Part shown: positions 7,172-14,237 of the stretch, one piece after another | Layout of the letters: each line of letters opens with the position of its first letter | Position numbering within the stretch: position 1 is the first letter of the stretch | Source: Ferrovibrio sp. | GTDB lineage: Bacteria; Pseudomonadota; Alphaproteobacteria; Ferrovibrionales; Ferrovibrionaceae | Reading direction: 5' to 3' | NCBI RefSeq assembly: GCF_029255545.1 | Contig: NZ_JANLJJ010000041.1 | Coordinates: forward strand, 19,109-57,881 | DNA length: 38,773 bases | Program-made: the position numbers and the translations under genes | Notes under the pieces: generated by a model | Database searches by the model: none | What the model was told of the DNA's origin: nothing | What the model saw: the letters and a program-made list of their open reading frames with translations, nothing else

Positions 7172-8368
7172 ATGGCAAATCCTGTTCGTAATTTGGCGTT
7201 TGGTCGCCGCTTGCTGATGGCCAGCACGGCGTCCTTCGCCCTGCTGCTCTCGGGCTGCTCCTATGTGAGCGATGAGCTGTGGCCGTCCCTAACCGGCGAA
7301 GATCCGGCTGGCGGCCCTTCCCCGGTGATGAGCCAGCAGATTCCGCCCTCGGCCGCCGAGGCCAACCCGAACCCGACCCTGGGTCAGTCCGGCCCCAGCT
7401 TGGGCACCACCAATTTCGTTGTGCCTGGCGTCACGCCGGGCCAGTCGACTGGAACCTATGTGGGCCAGAAGGTGCAGCAGATGCGCGGCGAACTCGCGCA
7501 GCTGCAGCAGCAGGTGACCCAGCGGAACCAGCAGTTGCAGGGCGTGCGCGGCAGCGCGACCCAGAATTCCCAGCGCTACCACGGCATCGTGGCAGCGGTT
7601 TCCACCCGCCTGCAGATGGGTACCACTCCGGGCAATCCCATTCTGGTCAGCCAGTGGACCCAGGCCCAAACTGACCTGGACCGTATGGCCGCCGATGTGG
7701 GTGCCATGAGCAATCTTGCCAACCAGGTGGCGGCCGATTCGGCGATGTCGACCTATCTGCTGCAGTCGATCAAGTCGACCTACAGCCTGTCGGGCGCCAT
7801 CGACGAGGATCATCGCCAACTGGCCGTGCTGGAGGACGAAACCGCCAAGACCGTGGTGCTGATCGACCGCCTGCTGGGCGAACTGAGCCAGGACGTGGCG
7901 CGCCAGAGCAACTATATCGGCGCCGAGCGCACCAACCTCACCACGCTGTCGGCCGCGATCAAGCAGGGCGAGCTGCTTGGCCCGGGCCTCGGCAACCGCG
8001 CCAATTTCTATGCCGGCGCGCAGCAATTCGCCGCCATCGACCAGAATGCAGCCCCGGTCAGCACGGCGGGCCGCACCCCCCTGGTGGTGATCCGCTTCGA
8101 TCGCGCCGACGTGCCCTACCAGCAGGCGCTTTACAACGCCGTGTCGCAGGCGATCGCGCGCAAGCCGAATGCCGTGTTCGACGTGGTGGCAGTGGCCGCC
8201 GGCGGCACACAGGCGCAGACTGCCAGTAACCAGAACCAGGCGCGTCGCAATGCCGACCGCGTAATCCGTTCGCTGGCCGATATGGGCCTGCCGGCCAGCC
8301 GGGTGAATGTCTCGGCCGGCAGCAATACCCAGGCGGCAACCAACGAAGTGCATGTCTTCGTGCGCTGA
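7172..8368 (+). CDS. Coiled-coil lipoprotein with OmpA-like C-terminal domain
   Basis: The product has 398 residues from ATG 7172. The longer upstream frame runs through the antisense tRNA and is not coding. Residues 1-28 form a signal peptide ending in the lipobox LLSGC, with lipidated Cys29. Residues 30-90 are a Pro/Gln/Ser-rich linker. Residues of roughly 95-280 are Gln- and Leu-rich and probably coiled coil, starting GQKVQQMRGELAQLQQQV. The last 100 or so residues resemble a diverged OmpA/Pal-type peptidoglycan-binding fold, with ARRNADRVIRSLADMGLPAS, then VNVSAGS and a final NEVHVFVR strand. It is probably anchored in the outer membrane and faces the periplasm. The ribosome-binding site is weak. 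The gene is monocistronic and ends at a strong hairpin. I know no characterised homologue; a structural envelope role is inference. Confidence 0.8.
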   Translation: MANPVRNLAFGRRLLMASTASFALLLSGCSYVSDELWPSLTGEDPAGGPSPVMSQQIPPSAAEANPNPTLGQSGPSLGTTNFVVPGVTPGQSTGTYVGQKVQQMRGELAQLQQQVTQRNQQLQGVRGSATQNSQRYHGIVAAVSTRLQMGTTPGNPILVSQWTQAQTDLDRMAADVGAMSNLANQVAADSAMSTYLLQSIKSTYSLSGAIDEDHRQLAVLEDETAKTVVLIDRLLGELSQDVARQSNYIGAERTNLTTLSAAIKQGELLGPGLGNRANFYAGAQQFAAIDQNAAPVSTAGRTPLVVIRFDRADVPYQQALYNAVSQAIARKPNAVFDVVAVAAGGTQAQTASNQNQARRNADRVIRSLADMGLPASRVNVSAGSNTQAATNEVHVFVR

Positions 8369-8391
8369 CGCGCGTCAATCCGGACAAAGAA

Positions 8392-8418
8392 AAAGCCCGC
8401 CGGAAGGCGGGCTTTTTT
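8392..8418. terminator. Bidirectional intrinsic terminator
   Basis: A perfect GC-rich hairpin, AAAGCCCGCC-GGAA-GGCGGGCTTT, is flanked by an A tract on the left and a T tract on the right. It lies between two convergent genes, the lipoprotein (plus) and the solute-binding protein (minus). With an A/T tract on each side it can terminate both. Confidence 0.93.
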
Positions 8419-8436
8419 GTTGCCTGATGGCAGCAT

Positions 8437-9939
8437 TCACTGCCAGGAAACGGCGGTCAGGTCGTTGACGAAGATCGGCGCGTTGACCCAGAAGCCGGCC
8501 AGGCCCTGCTTGTACACGCCCAGCCGCGGCAGGTTGTAGAGGTAGACATTGACGGCATCCTCGGCCAGCCGGCGCTGCAGGTCCTGCAGAGCTTTGGTAC
8601 GCTCCGCCTTGTCCAGGGTGGAGTTGATCTTGGCGATCAGCGCCTGGGCTTCGGCATTGTCGTACTGAAAGTAATAGCTGGGCTCGGCATATTTGACGAA
8701 GTCGTTTGGCTCGACATGGCTGATCACGGTCAAGTCGAAATTCTTGTTCTTGAATGTGGCATCCAGCCATTGCGCCCATTCGACATTCTCGATCTTGGCA
8801 TTGATACCGACCTGGCTGAGCATCGCCTGCACCACCTCGCCGATCGGCTTGGCATAGGGCGGCGGCGGCAGGCGCAGCGTGACCTCCAGGTTGTTCACGC
8901 CGGCTTCCTTCAGCAGGGCTTTCGCCTTGGCCGGATCGTAGGGGTACATCTTGGTGAGGTCGACATAGGCCGGATCATGCGGCGGGAAGTGGCTGCCGAT
9001 CGGCTTGCCGTAACCAGCCGAAGCGGCCTCGATCACCGCGGCGCGGTCGATGGCCAGGGTGAGCGCGCGACGCACCCGCACGTCGTCGAACGGCTTGCGC
9101 TTGTTGTTGATGATCACCATGGTCTCGCCCTCAGTCGAGCCTGCGGTGACCTTGAAGCGTTTGTCCTTCTCGAATTCACGCACATTCTCACCAGTAATGC
9201 CGATCGGCACGGCGTCGATGTCGCCGGCGCGCATCGCCGCCACCAGGGCGCCCTGATCGCTGATGAAGCGCATCTTGACGGTCTTGAGCTTCACCATCGC
9301 CGGGCTGCGATAGGAGTCACTGGCGACCAGCGTCACCGAGTCACCCTTCACCCAGTCGGCCAGCTTGTACGGCCCGGTGCCGACCGGCTTGGTCGCGTTG
9401 GTGGCGGCTGATTCCGGCGCGGTGATCACTGCGGTGTTTTCGCCCAGACTGAACAGGAAGGTCGGATCTGCCTTCTTGAGCGTCAGGGTCACCGTCAGCG
9501 GATCTGGCGTGGCAATGGCTTCGATATTGGCAAACACCGCCTTGCGCTTGTTGGTGCTCTTTTCCCCGCCATAGGTCTCGAAGGAATATTTCACATCGGC
9601 GGAATCGAAGGCTGTGCCATCGCTGAACTTCACGCCGGATTTCAGCTTGAAGGTAAAAACCTTCATGTCCGGCGACACTGTCCAGCTATCGGCCAGCAGT
9701 GGGCCGACCTGGCCGTTCTCCAGGATCTTGGTCAGGCCCTCGAAGATGTTGTAATGCGTCACTTCGCCGATGGCGGCGGCCGGGGCGATGGTGGGATCGA
9801 GACCCGGCGGCTCCAAGGTCATCGCCAGCACCAGAGAGTCCTTCTTCGCCTGCGCTAGCGATAGAGCTGGGGCGGCAGTGATGGCCGCAGCCAGTCCCAA
9901 CCCGATGGTTGCAGAAAAGTATTTCCAACCTCGCATCAT
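8437..9939 (-). CDS. ABC transporter periplasmic solute-binding protein, family 5 (peptide type)
   Basis: The start is ATG 9937-9939, with AGGAGG seven bases upstream, giving 500 residues. A second ATG follows immediately. A longer in-frame extension to 10041 would run deep into the upstream gene and is unlikely. Residues 1 to about 29 are a Sec signal peptide ending near LAQA. The mature protein shows the SBP_bac_5 landmarks: LEPPGLDPT, HYNIFEGL, LKSGVKFSDGTAFDSADVKYS, VGTGPYKL and FDDVRVRRALTLAIDR. The family binds peptides, opines, nickel or glycosides for Dpp/Opp-type importers. No permease or ATPase genes are in this operon. The start overlaps the peptidase stop by four bases (ATGA), so the two are probably co-translated. 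The full importer at 23767-29807 is a possible partner. Confidence 0.9.
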   Translation of the reverse strand: MMRGWKYFSATIGLGLAAAITAAPALSLAQAKKDSLVLAMTLEPPGLDPTIAPAAAIGEVTHYNIFEGLTKILENGQVGPLLADSWTVSPDMKVFTFKLKSGVKFSDGTAFDSADVKYSFETYGGEKSTNKRKAVFANIEAIATPDPLTVTLTLKKADPTFLFSLGENTAVITAPESAATNATKPVGTGPYKLADWVKGDSVTLVASDSYRSPAMVKLKTVKMRFISDQGALVAAMRAGDIDAVPIGITGENVREFEKDKRFKVTAGSTEGETMVIINNKRKPFDDVRVRRALTLAIDRAAVIEAASAGYGKPIGSHFPPHDPAYVDLTKMYPYDPAKAKALLKEAGVNNLEVTLRLPPPPYAKPIGEVVQAMLSQVGINAKIENVEWAQWLDATFKNKNFDLTVISHVEPNDFVKYAEPSYYFQYDNAEAQALIAKINSTLDKAERTKALQDLQRRLAEDAVNVYLYNLPRLGVYKQGLAGFWVNAPIFVNDLTAVSWQ

Positions 9940-11000
9940 CGTTTTTCCTCCTGTTGGCGCCGCAGCAATCCCCTGGCGCTGTCCAATTCTCCCAGCGGCT
10001 CGGCCGACCAGACAGCACGCGCCACGGCGCGTGCCATGCAATCGGCGGCGATGCTGCCAGTCCTAGCAATCTGCCAGTCCCGGCCTGCCGCGTCGCCGCG
10101 ATCCTGCCACGTGGCGGTGGCCAGCGCAAAGATCGTATCACCGTCCATCGGCGTATGAACCGGGCGGATTGCCCGGGCGAGTCCGTCATGCGCCATGACC
10201 GCAACCTGGCGCAAAGCGGATTTGTCGAAGGTGGCATTGGTGGCCACCACGCCGATGCAGGTATGGCCGCCCACATGCCCTCCCATATGCCCGGCCGGGG
10301 CCGGCCGGGCAATGCGGCATTCAGCGGCAATGCCGAGAGCGATCTCCGCATCCGGAGCAGCGCCCAGGCCGCCGAATTCGTCGCCCTGCTCGAACGGCGC
10401 GGCCCAGAAGGCACCATTGCCCGGGGTGAGCACGCTACCCACCGGATTGGCCGCAACCAGGGCGGCAACCACTAGTCCGTCCTCTTCCTGCCAGGAAGCG
10501 CTGCCCAATCCGCCTTTCAGCCGACCGGCCATGGCACCGAAGCCCGCGCCAATATTGCCCAGCGCAAAATCACCGGCGGTTGCGACTTCGCAGGCAGCAT
10601 ATCCGAGTTGCCGATAGGGCGGCTCCCTGCCCCAGGCTTTGTCACCGCCATTGGCGAGGTCAAACAGGATGGCGGCCGGCACGATCGGCACCACATGCCC
10701 ACGTACGCCGAAACCTCGGCCGCGTTCAACCAGCCACTGCATCGCTCCGGATGCCGAGTCCAGGCCGAAGGCCGAGCCGCCCGAGAGACAAAGCGCATCC
10801 ACAGCCGGCATCGCGGCTTCTGGCCGCAGCAGGTCGGTCTCCCGCGTGCCCGAGCCGCCGCCGCGCACATCGACAGAGCAGGCGGCGCGATTATCCGGCA
10901 GAATGACGGTAACGCCGGTGCGGACTTTTTCGTCGACGGCATGCCCAACCCGCAGGCCTGCCACATCGGTAATCAGATTGAGCGGTCCAGGCGCACCCAT
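9936..11000 (-). CDS. P1 (DmpA-like) family peptidase
   Basis: The product has 354 residues, with GAGG about seven bases before the ATG at 11000. It belongs to the S58/P1 family of self-processing Ntn-fold aminopeptidases, which includes DmpA L-aminopeptidase/D-esterase, BapA beta-aminopeptidase and the NylC nylon-oligomer hydrolase. Landmarks are ITDVAGLRVGHA at the N-terminus, the VDVRGGGSGTRETDLL block, LCLSGGSAFGLDSASGAMQW, and near the end MAHDGLARAI and MDGDTIFALAT. By alignment from memory, the processing site and nucleophile should be Thr247 in GGHTCIGVVATNA. The preceding residue is His rather than the Asn or Gly I would expect. These enzymes act on N-terminal beta- or D-amino acids. 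Translational coupling to a peptide-binding protein suggests processing of imported peptides, although no signal peptide is seen and the peptidase is probably cytoplasmic. Confidence 0.88.
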   Translation of the reverse strand: MGAPGPLNLITDVAGLRVGHAVDEKVRTGVTVILPDNRAACSVDVRGGGSGTRETDLLRPEAAMPAVDALCLSGGSAFGLDSASGAMQWLVERGRGFGVRGHVVPIVPAAILFDLANGGDKAWGREPPYRQLGYAACEVATAGDFALGNIGAGFGAMAGRLKGGLGSASWQEEDGLVVAALVAANPVGSVLTPGNGAFWAAPFEQGDEFGGLGAAPDAEIALGIAAECRIARPAPAGHMGGHVGGHTCIGVVATNATFDKSALRQVAVMAHDGLARAIRPVHTPMDGDTIFALATATWQDRGDAAGRDWQIARTGSIAADCMARAVARAVWSAEPLGELDSARGLLRRQQEEKR

Positions 11001-11064
11001 GCTGGCATCCTCTGCGGTGGCATCGCCGCGATGCTAGCCAACCAGGATGCGCCAAGCCAGTGCT

Positions 11065-13191
11065 TCAGAGATTATCCGCCTGGGGCCCCTGCTTCGGCGG
11101 ATAGCCATATACCTTCTCCAACGGCATTGCCGCCGGATCGATGGCATGCACAGCCAGTTTGCCCCCCATGCAGGCGCCTTCGAAGCTGCCGACATTCAGG
11201 CCGGTATAAGTCCAATCGCCCGCCAGAACCAGATTGGAGAACCCTGAATCCCAAGCTTTGAGGCGGTATTTGGTGCTACCCGGCGGTGAAGTGACATAAC
11301 GTTCGCTGGGGTCGATATTGGGTTTCCAGAACTGCTGCTCCAGTCGCGCCACACCCAGCGTAGCGGCATCATCTTTCAGGCAGACAAGCTGGCTGAAATC
11401 GAAGCCGATCTGGTCGCCCGGCGGGTTGATCGCGTTGGTCACCGATTTGGGCAGCAGCGCGCCCATGCAGGCCTGCAGGTACTGCTGGGCCTGATGCTTC
11501 ACGCGGGCATGTTCACGCTTCGGATAATCATGATCGGCGAAGGCCGGCTGGGCGCCGTATTGCGGCGTGGCGCCAGAGAAATACAACAAAGACTGCGGCG
11601 CGTTGTCGACCGGCCAGGTTTCCATCGGAATCAGGTCGGAGAAATCGGCGACACCATCGATCGGATTGACAAAGGTGGCGCCGATCAGGCGGTCGTAATT
11701 CTTGAAATCGAAGGGTAAACCCATCTGCTTCAGCGTGGGCTTCATCCACACCTGCAGGGTCTGGGTTTGCACCGTCTTGATCGCGCCCACCATCTGCGGC
11801 CATTTCGGGTTGGCCTGCATCAACTGCGGCGCCAGGATCGGCAGCGTGGCGATCGACATCGCGGCAATCACGGTGTCGAAATCCTCACCCGCCTTGATCC
11901 GTTTCTCGGCCACCGGCTGCCATGGCGTCCAGTAGGATTCGATATCTACGTTGGCCGCCTTCATCGCTTCGCCCTCGACCAGTTGGTCGTAAAGCGGCCG
12001 GTCAGGCCACACAGGCAGCGTCTTGCCGCCGAACTGCGGCAGCGGCAGCTCGATCAGCGGGTCGTAGCCCTTCGCCTTGTCCTTCGGCGTTGCCTGGATG
12101 TCGAACACCACCTCGCCTACGCCGTTCGGCCCGGCCGTGATCTCGCGTACCTTGTGGAACAGCTCGACCTTCACGTCCAACCGCTTGAGCAGCTGATAAA
12201 GCGGCGCCACCACAGTATCGCCGGTGCCGGCGGCGAACAGCCAGCCGAATGAACCAAGATAGGCGAATTCGCGCAGCGTCCAATGCAGATAGGCACCGGC
12301 CGCCATGGCCGGTGGTCGCGTCGTATCGCCATCAGGATACTGGTATGATAGATTTGGCGTGTTCATCGCCAATGGCGAGGAGATGGTGAGCATCGACCCG
12401 CCATGGCGGGCGAACCACTCGGAGAAATTCTCGTCATCGAGTTGGTCAAAGCCCTTGTTCAGCACGTCATCCTTGATGATGCCGCGCAGCATGGTGAGAA
12501 AATAGTCGAGGGTTATGTATAGATGCCGCAGGGCATCGTTGCCCTCGACCAGCTTTTCCACTTGGCGTTTGAACCAGAGCCAGAAATCGTCGACCGCTTT
12601 CAGCAGGGTGCCACCCTGGCCCTGCGCGATCGCGTCGGCCTCTTCCGACAGACGGTTCATCAGGCCGCGGGCGACACTGAATTCCAGCGCCGCCGAAGGA
12701 ATATGCCCGGCATGGCTGTCGAACAGCTTGGCTAGGAATTCGACCAGCGCCTTGATCCAGTGCCGCAGCGTTGGCAGCGATTCCGGTTCCCACGGCTTCA
12801 GGTCGTTGCGGGGAACCGTGATCTTCCAGTTCACCCAGCGGTAATCGCGGAATTCCCAGCACAGGATGGAATCGATGGGATAGAAGGCCTCCTCGAAAGT
12901 GGCCAGCGGCGCGCCTTTCGGGCGATCCAGCAGCCGATAGGCCTCGGTCATCATCGAGAGGGTGTTGTAGTAGGAGCCGAGGAAGCCATGGATGCCATGC
13001 TCCTCGATGCGATTGCCGTTTTCCGGATTACGGCCGGTGGCGCATTTACCACCCAGCCGCCAGCCGATGCAGTAAACGGTGATATCGTATTTGTCCTGCG
13101 CACCCGGCTGGCTGGCCAGATAGAAGGCGCTAGTCAATGCGGATACGCCACCGCCAAGGATGGCGATCTTACGTTTCTTGCCGTCCGACAT
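11065..13191 (-). CDS. FAD-dependent oxidoreductase, phytoene desaturase/amine oxidase-like
   Basis: The product has 708 residues. The N-terminus carries a Rossmann dinucleotide-binding loop, IAILGGGVSALTSAFYL (residues 9-25), followed by GWRLGGKCATGRN, which matches the GGR/K FAD-contact motif of phytoene desaturases. The C-terminus, NLVLAGDWTYTGLNVGSFEG followed by ACMGG, is the matching FAD-binding end (GDWTxTG...GS.EGA..SG). At about 700 residues it is much longer than HpnE or CrtI (420-500). The extra length includes a helical block around residues 130-260, which may bind a lipid or membrane. It probably oxidises or desaturates a hydrophobic substrate. It lies 47 bases downstream of the small methyltransferase in the same presumed operon. 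The substrate is unknown. Confidence 0.82.
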   Translation of the reverse strand: MSDGKKRKIAILGGGVSALTSAFYLASQPGAQDKYDITVYCIGWRLGGKCATGRNPENGNRIEEHGIHGFLGSYYNTLSMMTEAYRLLDRPKGAPLATFEEAFYPIDSILCWEFRDYRWVNWKITVPRNDLKPWEPESLPTLRHWIKALVEFLAKLFDSHAGHIPSAALEFSVARGLMNRLSEEADAIAQGQGGTLLKAVDDFWLWFKRQVEKLVEGNDALRHLYITLDYFLTMLRGIIKDDVLNKGFDQLDDENFSEWFARHGGSMLTISSPLAMNTPNLSYQYPDGDTTRPPAMAAGAYLHWTLREFAYLGSFGWLFAAGTGDTVVAPLYQLLKRLDVKVELFHKVREITAGPNGVGEVVFDIQATPKDKAKGYDPLIELPLPQFGGKTLPVWPDRPLYDQLVEGEAMKAANVDIESYWTPWQPVAEKRIKAGEDFDTVIAAMSIATLPILAPQLMQANPKWPQMVGAIKTVQTQTLQVWMKPTLKQMGLPFDFKNYDRLIGATFVNPIDGVADFSDLIPMETWPVDNAPQSLLYFSGATPQYGAQPAFADHDYPKREHARVKHQAQQYLQACMGALLPKSVTNAINPPGDQIGFDFSQLVCLKDDAATLGVARLEQQFWKPNIDPSERYVTSPPGSTKYRLKAWDSGFSNLVLAGDWTYTGLNVGSFEGACMGGKLAVHAIDPAAMPLEKVYGYPPKQGPQADNL

Positions 13192-13237
13192 GATCCCCCG
13201 CTTGCCCTGTTGGTTGGATGGGGGATTTGCCGCCCCC

Positions 13238-13726
13238 TCAGCCCTTTATATACACGAAGTAGCGATCCGGCGGAATTGGCACCGGCATAGGTTGCAGTCG
13301 CAAATCCGGATGGCTGAGCTTCTGGTCGCTCAGCAGTACGCCGCCAGGAGCAAGCAGCGAGGGCAATATCCCGCTCATCATGATCACTTGGCGGGCATTG
13401 GCTTCCAGGTCGCCCAGACCAGCATCGCTATGCACCAGGACCGCGCCCTCGGGATGGGCGGCAGCGAAAGCCGGCAGCGTGTCGGCGAATTCACCGAGCA
13501 CCAGCCGCTCGTCCAGTGGCTGAGATCGGGGATTGGCGTTATTGGCACGGTCGAAAGCGTAAATCCGCTCCGGTCCCAGCCGACTGCGGAGATGATCATA
13601 GGTGCGGCCGTTGCCAAGGCCGATTTCCAAAACATTGCCGGACTTGCCGGCGATGGTGTCCATTGCCCAGTTCAGGATGTCGCGCTGCGCCTGCAGGCGC
13701 CGGATAAAACTGTCCAACCGGCTCAT
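13238..13726 (-). CDS. Small class I SAM-dependent methyltransferase-like protein
   Basis: The product has 162 residues. After an N-terminal helix the protein shows motif I, NVLEIGLGNGRTYDHLR (residues 31-47). An acidic strand end follows in ERIYAFDR, which would contact the SAM ribose, and then a motif IV/V-like region, GAVLVHSDAG and LLAPGGVLLSD. It is short for the family, and only a core Rossmann fold is present, so the acceptor substrate cannot be predicted. It starts 7 bases after the stop of the cyclic-nucleotide-binding protein, which indicates co-transcription. Confidence 0.78.
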   Translation of the reverse strand: MSRLDSFIRRLQAQRDILNWAMDTIAGKSGNVLEIGLGNGRTYDHLRSRLGPERIYAFDRANNANPRSQPLDERLVLGEFADTLPAFAAAHPEGAVLVHSDAGLGDLEANARQVIMMSGILPSLLAPGGVLLSDQKLSHPDLRLQPMPVPIPPDRYFVYIKG

Positions 13727-13732
13727 CTGGCG

Positions 13733-14188
13733 TCAGGATTTAAGCTTGGCTGACAAAGTCCGCAGATCGGTTGTGGTGCGCTCCAGACGTTGGGCCAGCA
13801 CCCGCATGATCTCGATGGCGATTTGCGGGAAATCGGCAATCAGGCGAAAGAACAGATCCTTCTCGATACGTAGCGTTGTCACTTCGGTGGCGGCGATCAC
13901 AGTCGCGGTACGCGGCACATCGCAGAGAATGGCAATCTCGCCGACGAAATCATTCTGCTTGAGATGCGCCACCTTGAGCTGGCCGCCGGGTGCATCGACC
14001 ATCACATCCGCCTCGCCTCCGATGATGACAAAGGCCGCATCACCCGGATCGCCCTGGTGGAACAGCACATCGCCCGGCTTGTAGGTAAGTCGCTGGCTGG
14101 TAAAGGCCAGCAGTTTCAGCTTGGAGGCTTCGATCTTGGCGAAAAGCGGAATCCGCCGCAGCAACTCGACTTCCTCGTTCAGGCTCAT
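13733..14188 (-). CDS. Cyclic nucleotide-binding domain protein
   Basis: The product has 151 residues from ATG 14186-14188. This start is preferred over an upstream in-frame codon at 14215 because GGAGAG lies six bases before it. Nearly the whole protein is one CNBD beta-roll (about 12-125). It includes the PGDVLFHQGDPGDAAFVIIG strand-turn region and the phosphate-binding cassette VGEIAILCDVPRTATV, with Gly83, Glu84 and Arg93 in place as expected for cAMP or cGMP binding. A C-terminal helix (about 125-148) follows. There is no helix-turn-helix, so it is not a Crp/Fnr transcription factor. It sits 50 bases downstream of the degenerate ABC exporter and is a candidate regulatory subunit for it; that link is inference from position. 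Confidence 0.88.
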   Translation of the reverse strand: MSLNEEVELLRRIPLFAKIEASKLKLLAFTSQRLTYKPGDVLFHQGDPGDAAFVIIGGEADVMVDAPGGQLKVAHLKQNDFVGEIAILCDVPRTATVIAATEVTTLRIEKDLFFRLIADFPQIAIEIMRVLAQRLERTTTDLRTLSAKLKS

Positions 14189-14237
14189 GTCACACTCTCC
14201 ATCCGCTTGGCGCATTCAAGCCGGGATCAGACCAAAA

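Noticed and set aside
7289-8353. 354-codon minus-strand frame opposite the lipoprotein gene
   Set aside because: His/Gly/Arg-rich mirror of the coding strand. The plus-strand protein has a signal peptide, lipobox and a terminator at its end.
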